Shown: piece after piece, positions 35,218-43,252 of the stretch
Layout of the letters: each line of letters begins with the position of its first letter
Position numbering within the stretch: the stretch's first letter is position 1
NCBI GenBank assembly: GCA_035798135.1
Contig: JAPFBR010000001.1
Location: 620,001-684,000, forward strand
Direction of reading: 5' to 3'
From: Sediminicola sp035798135
Lineage (GTDB): Bacteria > Bacteroidota > Bacteroidia > Flavobacteriales > Flavobacteriaceae
Length of the DNA: 64,000 nt
Made by a program: the position numbers and the translations under genes
The notes under the pieces: generated by a model
Told to the model about the DNA's origin: nothing
Database searches by the model: none
Seen by the model: only the letters and a program-made list of their open reading frames with translations

Positions 35218-36255
35218 TTATTTATAGGCGATAGCGGCACTTGTTGGACCCATTAAGGGAATTACTTCGGTTTTCTGGAAACCGGCTTCCGTGGCCCAAC
35301 GATTAAATTTGGAGGCAGTAAAATCGAATCCTTCGTAGGTTTCAATCAGCATGTTCAAAGACATTAATAGTCCAAAAACATTCTCTTTTCTTTCGTCATC
35401 TATTAGGTTTTCAAGTACCACCAAAGCGCCTCCTTTAGGCAAGGCTTGGTAAGCCTTGGAAATCAATAATTTTTTATCTTTGGTGCCCCAGTCATGGAGT
35501 ATGTTTCCCATTGTGATCACATCCACACTGGGAAAGTCTTCATTAAAAAAGTTACCGGATACCACCTTTATTCTTGGGGTAAAATCCATGCCCTCCAACT
35601 TTTCCTTGGCTATTGCAGATACTTTGGGCAGGTCAAAAGAGATACATTCCATATGGGGATGATGGGCAGAAACCTGCAGAGACAGTTCACACCCGGCCCC
35701 ACCGATATCACAAAGGGTTTTATAGTTGGAAAAATCAAAATTATTGGCAAACGAGATGAAGTTTCCCATTTGAAACCCTCCCATGGCACTTATAAATTGA
35801 CGGAGCCTTTTCTCATTGGAATACAACACCTCAAAAAAGGGCATGTTTCCGTTTTTAACCTCATTCTGAGGGAGTCCCGTTTTTAAGGCATCCTCAAGGT
35901 TGTTCCAAAAAGGATAGAGCCTGTTGTTCCCCATCTCCAACATTCCCCCTATATAACTAAGTTTGTTTTTATCGAGATATAGATCAGTATCGGCTGAATT
36001 GCTATAGACGGCCGTTTGCTCCAACCCTTTGCGACCTAAGAACCCTAGTGCCACTAAAGCATCTAAAAAGTCGAAAACACCTCTATCGTTCAATTCCAAC
36101 TGTTCCTTTATTTTCTGTGCGGAAAGTGCCCCCTTGGCTAAAAGTGTAAATAATCCTAGATTAACGGCGGTCAAAAGCGTTTTTGATGCCCAAAATCCCA
36201 TCCCGGTTTCAATGATTTTGGAAGGGCTTATTTTAGTTTCTGTTCTGGTGTCCAT
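35218..36255 (-). CDS. O-methyltransferase family 2 (plant COMT/ASMT-like)
   Basis: Taken from the ATG at 36255 (345 residues), which begins MDTRTETKISPSKIIETG. A longer frame from 36396 adds 47 residues without family likeness. The N-terminal half holds the winged-helix dimerisation domain (GVFDFLDALVALGFLGRKG). The C-terminal half is the SAM domain: LCDIGGAGCELSLQV (motif I), FDLPKVSAIAKEK, and VITMGNILHDWG, where the His is the family's catalytic base. The substrate is probably a small hydroxylated compound such as an aromatic or polyketide product. Two SnoaL-like lipoproteins lie upstream in the same direction. Confidence 0.85.
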   Translation of the reverse strand: MDTRTETKISPSKIIETGMGFWASKTLLTAVNLGLFTLLAKGALSAQKIKEQLELNDRGVFDFLDALVALGFLGRKGLEQTAVYSNSADTDLYLDKNKLSYIGGMLEMGNNRLYPFWNNLEDALKTGLPQNEVKNGNMPFFEVLYSNEKRLRQFISAMGGFQMGNFISFANNFDFSNYKTLCDIGGAGCELSLQVSAHHPHMECISFDLPKVSAIAKEKLEGMDFTPRIKVVSGNFFNEDFPSVDVITMGNILHDWGTKDKKLLISKAYQALPKGGALVVLENLIDDERKENVFGLLMSLNMLIETYEGFDFTASKFNRWATEAGFQKTEVIPLMGPTSAAIAYK

Positions 36256-36428
36256 GGCTTTATTTTTAAGGGTTAATCCTGGGGATATTATTGTATCACA
36301 ACGTTGGGAGTTCATTGCAACGGTGAAAACATCTTCACTAATACTTTTAAAAAACCTAACGGGCTTTCCGATTTTTTCCCCCCGAAAACAAATCAAAAAG
36401 GAACATCCGATAGGTTTATCTTCATTCT

Positions 36429-37349
36429 TTATTGGGGTGTTGGCATGGTATAACCCAGCTGTTTGTAAACTTCCAAATTATCTGAGAACGCGTTTTCTTG
36501 AATGCCTTTGCCTTCCTTGTTAAATGCCCATACACTAAGCCCATGTGTTTTAATTTTTTTATTTACTGCAGGATTCCCCATAAATTCTCCCGTATTGGTT
36601 CCTGTTACGGTCCAATTTATATATGCCTTATTTCCCATAATGACCGTGTTATCTATAGCCACTTTAAAATCTGGGAAGGCACTGTGATAGAGGTCCATAA
36701 AACTTTCATATTCGGCCTGATTGCTCGCAACGCGGAGGCCATTTCCATTTCTAACAAGGTCTTTTACCGTAACGGATTTAAATAGTTCTTTGTCATTGGT
36801 GTTCCAAGCTTCGACCACTTTTTGAATAGTGGACAATACTGCTTTCTCATCATTGGACATGTTATTGATGGTGTTCATTTCCAAAGTAAAATTTGTTAGA
36901 TCATACATTCCAAACTCCTCTTGAATCTTGCCATCTTCAACATTTACGCTCAGATGTACGGGGATTGTAATCTCCTTTCCATTGGCTGATAAATTTCCTC
37001 GCCAATTTCCCCAAAAATTAACCCAGGTCTTGCCTTCATCCGTCAACACTTTTTCATAATAAATAGGATCATCATCAAATTTATAGGAGGATAGGACAGA
37101 GAGATTGGCTTTAAGGCTTTCCCTTGTTTCTGTGGGTGTGGCCGAAATTTCTTCCCATGTATTGTGATGAATCTTGGCAGTATCTGCGTAATGTGAAACC
37201 CAATTTTCCCAATCTCCGGCTTCATAAGTTTCGATCAATTCCTTGACCAAGTCTATTTCCGATCCAGTGGTTGAATAGCGTTCGGGCCCTTTGTTCTGGC
37301 ATGCAATAAAAAGGAGCGCTATGATAGCATAAATGACTAGTTTTTTCAT
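36429..37349 (-). CDS. Two-domain SnoaL-like lipoprotein
   Basis: The 306-residue protein has a lipoprotein signal (LLFIAC, Cys near 17). Two NTF2-like domains follow. The second (about 165-306: VEAWNTNDKELFKSV, WTVTGTNTGEF, KKIKTHGLSVWAFN) is the SnoaL/ester-cyclase type. That half is clearly paralogous to the single-domain neighbour just upstream (FVRNLNGIKV vs LVRNGNGLRV; FPDMEVALEN vs FPDFKVAIDN; QLGYHLSPP vs QLGYTMPTP). SnoaL enzymes close polyketide rings, but most Bacteroidota members are uncharacterised. It sits 173 bp upstream of the O-methyltransferase. Confidence 0.8.
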   Translation of the reverse strand: MKKLVIYAIIALLFIACQNKGPERYSTTGSEIDLVKELIETYEAGDWENWVSHYADTAKIHHNTWEEISATPTETRESLKANLSVLSSYKFDDDPIYYEKVLTDEGKTWVNFWGNWRGNLSANGKEITIPVHLSVNVEDGKIQEEFGMYDLTNFTLEMNTINNMSNDEKAVLSTIQKVVEAWNTNDKELFKSVTVKDLVRNGNGLRVASNQAEYESFMDLYHSAFPDFKVAIDNTVIMGNKAYINWTVTGTNTGEFMGNPAVNKKIKTHGLSVWAFNKEGKGIQENAFSDNLEVYKQLGYTMPTPQ

Positions 37350-37416
37350 GATATATTTATTTTTGGTTTCTATGATTATAATAATATTTTGATGTTCTTA
37401 TCAAATTGGCTTTAGG

Positions 37417-37953
37417 TTAATCACTATCGGTTTTATGGTCTGGAGGGCTCAGATGATATCCCAATTGCTGTAAAAGGCTCAGCTCATTGAAATACGTGTC
37501 CTCATTTATCAAGATCCCTTGCTTATCAAAGGTCATCCTGCTTAAACCGTCTATTTTTACTTTTTTGTGGGTGGGTGGAAATTCACCATATACCCCAGAG
37601 TTCAAACCAGTAAAATGCCATTTCAAAAAGGCCTTGTCTTCAATGAGGTACATATTTTCCAAAGCAACTTCCATGTCGGGAAAACCCTTTGCAAATACAT
37701 TGATATGCGCTTGCATTTCATTTTGGGATGCAACCACCTTAATACCGTTTAAGTTGCGGACAAAATCAGATGTTGTAATTGCTTCCAAAGCTTCAACATC
37801 TTTTTGGTTCCAACAGGAGGTGATATAGGTCTCAATATTAGTTTTAACAATTTGCTCAGTCTGTTTCCTTTCCTGTTCCATTTGCTTCACTATCCCGTTA
37901 CAGGAAAAACCAAGGAAAAGTAATAGCATATAAAAAGTCAGCAGTGGTTTCAT
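37417..37953 (-). CDS. SnoaL-like (ester-cyclase-type) lipoprotein
   Basis: The 178-residue protein has a lipoprotein signal (FLGFSC, Cys near 18) and a single NTF2-like domain with CWNQKDVEALEAI, FPDMEVALENMYL and WHFTGLNSGVYGEF. It is the paralogue of the C-terminal half of the next gene, so a duplication produced the pair. It heads the minus-strand run. Together the genes look like a small modification pathway for a hydrophobic compound at the cell envelope, which is inference. The histidine kinase gene diverges 202 bp away. Confidence 0.8.
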   Translation of the reverse strand: MKPLLTFYMLLLFLGFSCNGIVKQMEQERKQTEQIVKTNIETYITSCWNQKDVEALEAITTSDFVRNLNGIKVVASQNEMQAHINVFAKGFPDMEVALENMYLIEDKAFLKWHFTGLNSGVYGEFPPTHKKVKIDGLSRMTFDKQGILINEDTYFNELSLLQQLGYHLSPPDHKTDSD

Positions 37954-38155
37954 AAGGCGAAACTTAAAATGAAAAATTGTAGGGGGATTGTTCTGGCCTA
38001 CCTAAGGAATGACTTATATACTTTAAAAACAATCCCATTAGGACGAGTGCCACTTATTAATTACCGAACCGGTGTATTTTATTATCGAAGCGTTTACAAC
38101 GTTAATATTTGTACCTTTAAATACCTTGGGACTTACCGGAATGCATTATAAATCA

Positions 38156-40117
38156 ATGGGAAAAACTATTCTAAAATTGATATTGATCACGGGATTGACC
38201 ATTGGGAACAATTCGATCTCCCATGGACAAATCTTCGACTCTGATAAAGAACCCCATTACCAACAAATATTTGTAGCAACCGATAATTTTGGGACTTCAT
38301 ATCTCAATGTTCTTGAAGACGGACTTTCATCCATATCCAATGATACCATTAAGCTAAAGGCCATTAACGATTTGGCCTATTATTGGCACACCCGCAACCT
38401 TAACACCGCTTTGGATTTCAGCAAAAAGGGCATTGTGCTTGCCAAGGGTTTGGGAAACACGTTATGGGAAGGCAGGTTACAGATGACCCAGGGCGCAATA
38501 CTGCTCAGAATGGAGAAGTTAAACTTGGCCGAACAGCTACTGGAAGAGGCTAAATCCAAAGTAAGAAAAGAAGACCTGCCATTTTTGAACACCCAACTAG
38601 GATATGTTTTTGAACGTAGGGGCGATTTGGGTAAGGCGGCCAATTTTGCCATGGAAACCATGAGTCTTGGAGAAGCCCTAAACGATAAATCGGCCATTGC
38701 CCAAGCTTACTGTGACTTGAGCAACCTTTTTTGGAAACAATCAAAATTTGAAATTGGACTTCAACATGGTCTTACATCGGTTCGTCTATTTAAGGAAAGG
38801 GGAATAAAGGATCTTGATTATGGCTTTGCACTTTATGTAGTAGGAAATAATTATTTGGCGTTAAAGGACTACAATAGGGCCTTGGACTATTATAAGGAAT
38901 CCATTGTCATAGGGGAACGTTATGGTTTTTACAATAATCTTGCAGATGTATATATTTCATTGGTAGATCTCTATGCCTTCCTTGGCAAATATATCAAAGC
39001 AGAGGAAGCGGGCAGTTTGGCTATTAAATATTCCGAATTGTTGGATAATCAGTTTTTATTGATGCGTTCATGGCTATCACTTGGCAAACTTCAAATTTTA
39101 GAGGGCAAATATATATCGGCCATTGAAAGTTTAGAAAGGTCTTTAAACATTGCAACGGACAAATTTGGGGATATCTTCTTTCTGAGTCAAGCTTATGAGG
39201 CCTTGGGCAGGGCATATGCCGGAAACCACAATTACCAAAAAGCGTATGCAGCTTTTGAGCAGTATGACAAATTGGAAAAGGAAATTTTTACCGCTGAAGC
39301 CGATCAGCGAATCTCCTTGCTCCAAACACAGTTTGAGGTTGCCCAAAAGGAAAATACTATTCGGTTACAGGAAACCAGGTTGAACCAACAGAACATCCGA
39401 CAGATATTTATGACCATTACGATTGCCCTATTTATGATGTTTTTGTGGATGGGATATGTGTCCTTTAAAAATAATCAAAAGAAAAATAAACGGCTGGAAG
39501 AACAGAATACGGAAAAAGAGTTTTTGTTAAAGGAAGTGCACCATAGGGTCAAAAACAATTTGGAAATTATATCCAGTCTACTCGCGCTTCAGTCTTCCCA
39601 GTTAAAGAACAATCAACTGACCTCAGCCTTGCAAGAGATACAGAACAGGGTATATTCCATGAGTATGATCCATAAACGGTTATACCAGGACAAGAATTTA
39701 GCTGCTATTGATATGTGCGATTATTTTAATGATCTGGGAACACATGTGCTAGAATCATTTGGGGCCGAAAAGAGGGTTCAAATCAACTATGGAATTAAAA
39801 ACATCAACCTTGATATGGATACGGCCGTACCCATTGGCCTCATTGTGAATGAATTATTGACCAACAGTTTAAAATATGCATTTCCTAACAATAGAAAAGG
39901 ATCAATAGAATTGTTGATGGAGCGCGAAAAGGGAGGTCTTATAGTGCTAAAAGTTGCCGATGATGGGGTGGGCCAAGTGGAAGAGGGACATGCCCAATCG
40001 AAAGGATTTGGAAAGCAATTGATAGACCTGCTTGTCCATCAATTGGACGGTCAACTTGTCTATGAATATATTAGGGGAACAAAGGCCACCCTAAAATTTA
40101 ATTGGATACACCCCTAA
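38156..40117 (+). CDS. TPR-repeat sensor histidine kinase (HisKA_2 type)
   Basis: Taken from the ATG at 38156 (653 residues), which gives a signal-like N-terminus (MGKTILKLILITGLT, ending SHGQ). About eight tetratricopeptide-type helices follow in the periplasmic-side region (residues ~50-400). One membrane span (IFMTITIALFMMFLWMGYVSF) comes next near 415-435. The kinase core has EVHHRVKNNLEIISSLLA, with His at 462-463, the N box NELLTNSLKYAF and G box ADDGVG. The layout matches TPR-HisKA_2 kinases that pair with LytTR regulators. The convergent LytTR gene ends only 2 bp away and is the likely partner. Confidence 0.88.
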   Translation: MGKTILKLILITGLTIGNNSISHGQIFDSDKEPHYQQIFVATDNFGTSYLNVLEDGLSSISNDTIKLKAINDLAYYWHTRNLNTALDFSKKGIVLAKGLGNTLWEGRLQMTQGAILLRMEKLNLAEQLLEEAKSKVRKEDLPFLNTQLGYVFERRGDLGKAANFAMETMSLGEALNDKSAIAQAYCDLSNLFWKQSKFEIGLQHGLTSVRLFKERGIKDLDYGFALYVVGNNYLALKDYNRALDYYKESIVIGERYGFYNNLADVYISLVDLYAFLGKYIKAEEAGSLAIKYSELLDNQFLLMRSWLSLGKLQILEGKYISAIESLERSLNIATDKFGDIFFLSQAYEALGRAYAGNHNYQKAYAAFEQYDKLEKEIFTAEADQRISLLQTQFEVAQKENTIRLQETRLNQQNIRQIFMTITIALFMMFLWMGYVSFKNNQKKNKRLEEQNTEKEFLLKEVHHRVKNNLEIISSLLALQSSQLKNNQLTSALQEIQNRVYSMSMIHKRLYQDKNLAAIDMCDYFNDLGTHVLESFGAEKRVQINYGIKNINLDMDTAVPIGLIVNELLTNSLKYAFPNNRKGSIELLMEREKGGLIVLKVADDGVGQVEEGHAQSKGFGKQLIDLLVHQLDGQLVYEYIRGTKATLKFNWIHP

Positions 40118-40119
40118 CC

Positions 40120-40863
40120 CTAAATGGTCTGTAACCGTTTCATAAAATTTTTCCGATATGTTTTGCTCAAGGGCACAGCTTTTCTGGCAATGACCACATG
40201 TGTATTGGCCACTTCATCCACTTGCGATAAGTTGATGACATATGATCTGTGAATGCGTATAAAGTGTTCTTGGGGCAATTTTTCATCCAATTCCTTTAAT
40301 GTAATGACCAATAAAAAAGATTTATCACAGCAATAGATTCTGGAATAGTTTCTTTCGGCCTCTATATATTTAATGTCCTTGATAATGATTTTCACCATTT
40401 TTTCATGATGCCGCACAAAAATACGGTCTTCCAACATAATTGGAGCACTCGTTGAAATGGGTACGGAGGGATTGGTGTTTGCAGGTTGCAAATAGTTATC
40501 GGTAGTGAGTTCAATTGCGTGCTGTAAATCTAATTTTTTAAAGGGTTTGGAGATGAAGGCATGTGGATGTATTTCTTTTGCACGGTTGAAATGTGAATCA
40601 TCTGTGTTGGCGGTAAGAAAGATGATGGGAAGACCATAAAGCTGTTTAATTTTTGCCCCCGTTTCAATACCGTCCAAGGCACCTTTTAACCGAATATCCA
40701 AAAGAACAATATCTGCCGAGTGCTCTTTTAAGTGTGCCAAAGCTTCCTCTCCCCTAGGGAAAACACCTCCTATTTCGTAGCCCAGATTTTGTAATTGTAA
40801 AGAGATATTTGCTGCTATCAGCATCTCATCTTCTACTATAAGTATTTTTATATGTTCCCCCAT
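40120..40863 (-). CDS. LytTR-family response regulator
   Basis: The 247-residue protein has a receiver domain (about 5-120) with the phosphoacceptor Asp in DIVLLDIRLKG near 53-58, acidic pocket residues in VEDEMLI, and KPF at about 109-111. A C-terminal LytTR DNA-binding domain (about 145-245) follows: IKYIEAERNYSRIYC, LKELDEKLPQEHFIRIHRSY. LytTR regulators bind promoter direct repeats. It is convergent with the TPR histidine kinase, its likely cognate sensor. The targets are unknown; the nearby SnoaL/methyltransferase run, divergent from the kinase gene, is one candidate. Confidence 0.93.
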   Translation of the reverse strand: MGEHIKILIVEDEMLIAANISLQLQNLGYEIGGVFPRGEEALAHLKEHSADIVLLDIRLKGALDGIETGAKIKQLYGLPIIFLTANTDDSHFNRAKEIHPHAFISKPFKKLDLQHAIELTTDNYLQPANTNPSVPISTSAPIMLEDRIFVRHHEKMVKIIIKDIKYIEAERNYSRIYCCDKSFLLVITLKELDEKLPQEHFIRIHRSYVINLSQVDEVANTHVVIARKAVPLSKTYRKNFMKRLQTI

Positions 40864-41013
40864 AAATATCAGCTTTTAACAATTTAATAGGGGATTTTTA
40901 AACCAAAAAGCAAAGTAAGATACACATAATCAGCAAAATAACAACAAGAACAGAAATGTTTTTTACACCAAAAACCTACTCCTAACCAATGCATTCAACA
41001 CCAAACTTTTCAA

Positions 41014-41622
41014 CTATGCCGTAATTTTAAGTCCACTTGGAAATGGTCTATATGCATAATATTGTAAGACTTCCTCAATAGCCATTTTTAAAGCTTGGTT
41101 AATGGGTACGATAGTATTTCCCATTCTAAAGTCGATTTGTGAGAGATTCATATAGTAATCCGTAAAAATGGGTACATGCAGGCCATTGACAATATCCTCG
41201 GAAGCCTTTTGATAGTTTTCTTGTTGCCCTTCTTTGATTATTTTACAAGTAGCCAAGCGCAACTGACCCATCTTATCCATACTTGCGCCATAACCAAAAA
41301 GGCGACAGATCAGACCACGGTATTTGTACTGGCCACAACTACCATTGTTGCCACCTAAAAGTGAGACGGGGTTGTAGAGAAAGCATTGGGTGGTGGTACG
41401 TTCTTTTAAGGTTTCCAAGGTTTCTTCGGCCTTTCCCATTAAAAAAAGATGAAATGCCCAGGGTAGAAATTCTAAGGGAGAGGCATCTATGTCCGGTTTG
41501 GTGCAACATTTTCCGCAACCTGTGACACATTGTAGCTTGGTGTGGGATTGGAATTTGGAAATCTCCTGTTCAAGTTGACTGTACAATGCTTCCACTGCCA
41601 TTACCCTGCTTTCTATGGTCAT
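41014..41622 (-). CDS. YkgJ-family cysteine-cluster protein
   Basis: The 202-residue protein has the Zn/Fe-binding cysteine cluster CVTGCGKCCTKPDI (about 32-45), then FLYNPVSLLGGNNGSCGQY and GLICRLFGYG carrying later cysteines. The CxxxCGxCC spacing fits the YkgJ/CxxCxxCC family (PF03692). Its function is unknown; metal-binding is expected. It has no signal peptide. It stands alone, 150 bp from the LytTR gene. Confidence 0.87.
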   Translation of the reverse strand: MTIESRVMAVEALYSQLEQEISKFQSHTKLQCVTGCGKCCTKPDIDASPLEFLPWAFHLFLMGKAEETLETLKERTTTQCFLYNPVSLLGGNNGSCGQYKYRGLICRLFGYGASMDKMGQLRLATCKIIKEGQQENYQKASEDIVNGLHVPIFTDYYMNLSQIDFRMGNTIVPINQALKMAIEEVLQYYAYRPFPSGLKITA

Positions 41623-41748
41623 CTATTTTTATGCGAATGTACGCCAATAAATGCATCTAAGTTACTAATAATGAATCCCTCCATTGCCCTTTTAGTATTG
41701 GGTTATCTCCTTGGGGATCAATTATTTGATTCCAATCGTGTTGCTATT

Positions 41749-41949
41749 TCACCTTCTCATGTGCATGGCGTCTATGGAGTTGAACAGTTTCTTATCATTG
41801 GGAAAGGTTGATTGATGCTGTTTAATACCACCATCCAAACCTACCAAGATGATCTCAAAAGGGCTTCTGTATTCTTGCCAGGTATGGTCTGGAAAGCCAA
41901 TGCCATACCTATTGGAGTAAGCTTTTATAGCTCCGCTTTTTAGCAAACT
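41749..41949 (-). pseudogene. C-terminal remnant of a DUF4174-like protein
   Basis: A minus-strand frame reads FEIILVGLDGGIKQHQSTF and then LFNSIDAMHMRR before its stop. This resembles the conserved DUF4174 end (lvGKDGGvK...lFxxIDaMPMRR). Upstream the frame runs into the end of the CAT-like gene, and no start or first half is present, so it is a fragment. The region 41623-41748 beside it holds no recognised gene. Confidence 0.55.
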
Positions 41950-41950
41950 A

Positions 41951-42577
41951 TTATTGGTCCATGAGTAGTTGGAAGAGCTCCACATACTTCCCCATATGAA
42001 AGCCATCAACAAGACCATGATGCACATGGATAGAGACCGGCATTGTTCTTATTCCATCCGTTTCCGTCATTTTTCCAAAGGATATTTTGGGAACACTGTC
42101 CTTGGTCGAATATTTTCTGGCATGGGAAAAAGATGTAAATTTTAACCAAGGCAAAGAGGAATAGTGGACAACCGCATCAGAGTTTTCGGCAGGCATTAAG
42201 TCCCTGGCGTTTTGTACCCTTTTTATTTCTTTTTGGGCCTCCTCATGAAATGTTTCAAAATCCTCATGAAAGTCAATATAACTAAAACCAAAGGTTCCAT
42301 TTGGCCTATTGATGGTGGGGGAGGCACATATGGTATCGTGGATCACAACCCTATTCTGACCATCAATTCTGTATTTAAATTCGGGGATTTGGTTTACGGC
42401 CGTGATGGATTTGTGCAAATACCACAGAAAGAAGGATACATTGCCCTGCTTGGCCTTATCATAGGCTTTGGTGCAGTCAATATCTACTGTAACTCCCCAA
42501 AATGGTTCTTCAAACCCATTAAAAAAATGGAAATGATCCTTTCTGTTCCAGTTCTCCAAGTCCAAATAAGTTTCCAT
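41951..42577 (-). CDS. Chloramphenicol acetyltransferase-fold protein
   Basis: The 208-residue protein has the CAT active-site motif HHGLVDG at about 182-188 and the family opening NRKDHFHFFNGFEEPFWGV. Length is normal (~210-220). CAT-fold enzymes move acetyl or other acyl groups from CoA to hydroxyls. Chromosomal flavobacterial members such as this are not proven resistance genes. It is 16 bp downstream of the nucleoside deaminase and probably cotranscribed. Confidence 0.85.
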   Translation of the reverse strand: METYLDLENWNRKDHFHFFNGFEEPFWGVTVDIDCTKAYDKAKQGNVSFFLWYLHKSITAVNQIPEFKYRIDGQNRVVIHDTICASPTINRPNGTFGFSYIDFHEDFETFHEEAQKEIKRVQNARDLMPAENSDAVVHYSSLPWLKFTSFSHARKYSTKDSVPKISFGKMTETDGIRTMPVSIHVHHGLVDGFHMGKYVELFQLLMDQ

Positions 42578-42593
42578 ATTTCTTTATCTGATA

Positions 42594-43070
42594 TTAGTAG
42601 TCGGTTTTGTTTGATTTCTGTGCCCATTGCCCAAAAACCTTAACACCTTCTTTTCGTAAGAGGCTTATAAACTTGATCTGTCTGTCTCCCATGTCCTTTT
42701 CCAATTCGTCATAAATGAATTGGTCATCAAATTGTATCGCGGCAGCATCCTCTCTGTCACACGCAAAAAACACTTGTTTGGGACGTGCCCAATAAATAGC
42801 TCCCAAACACATTGGACAGGGTTCACAAGACGTATATATAGTACAGTCATCCAGTTGGAAGGTTCCAAGTTTTTCACAGGCCCGTCTTATGGCAACAACT
42901 TCGGCATGGGCGGTAGGGTCATTCGTTGAGGTCACCCTATTATAGCCCTCTGCTATAATCTCATCGTTTTTCACGATGACCGCACCAAAGGGCCCACCTG
43001 CATTGGCGTTCATTCCCTCGGCAGATAATGCAATCGCCCTACGCATAAAATATTCATCCCTCTCTGTCAT
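42594..43070 (-). CDS. Nucleoside (guanine-type) deaminase, CDA fold
   Basis: The 158-residue zinc enzyme has HAEVVAI (about 55-61) with the catalytic Glu and SCEPCPMCLGAI (about 84-95) with the zinc cysteines. The overall pattern, including ANAGGPFGAVIV and ending YDELEKDM, matches GuaD-like guanine deaminases of Bacillus type, which convert guanine to xanthine; other purine targets are possible. It heads a two-gene unit with the CAT-like gene. Confidence 0.87.
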   Translation of the reverse strand: MTERDEYFMRRAIALSAEGMNANAGGPFGAVIVKNDEIIAEGYNRVTSTNDPTAHAEVVAIRRACEKLGTFQLDDCTIYTSCEPCPMCLGAIYWARPKQVFFACDREDAAAIQFDDQFIYDELEKDMGDRQIKFISLLRKEGVKVFGQWAQKSNKTDY

Positions 43071-43252
43071 GTTTTGATGTAATTTTTTAAGAATAACTTA
43101 TTAGGCTTTCCTTTTTCTCCAAGAACTGAAGGAAGAAAAGAGCACAAAAATAGAAATGTAATGGTGTTATCCCAATTGAATTTCTATAAAAGGACTTGTT
43201 GAGGTGTCCAAAGTATTAAAAGGAATTGGCTAGTACGAAAAGCACCAAACAT

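Noticed and set aside
36256..36396. 47-residue N-terminal extension of the O-methyltransferase
   Set aside because: The extension has no family likeness, and the ATG at 36255 gives a normal methyltransferase length.
41951..42577. CAT-like gene as an acquired antibiotic-resistance determinant
   Set aside because: No mobile element, integron or base-composition change flanks it, and it lies next to a deaminase in an ordinary two-gene unit.
43071..43252. Small RNA or extra gene between the deaminase and S9 peptidase
   Set aside because: No ORF with a start, no hairpin with a T-run and no promoter consensus was found.
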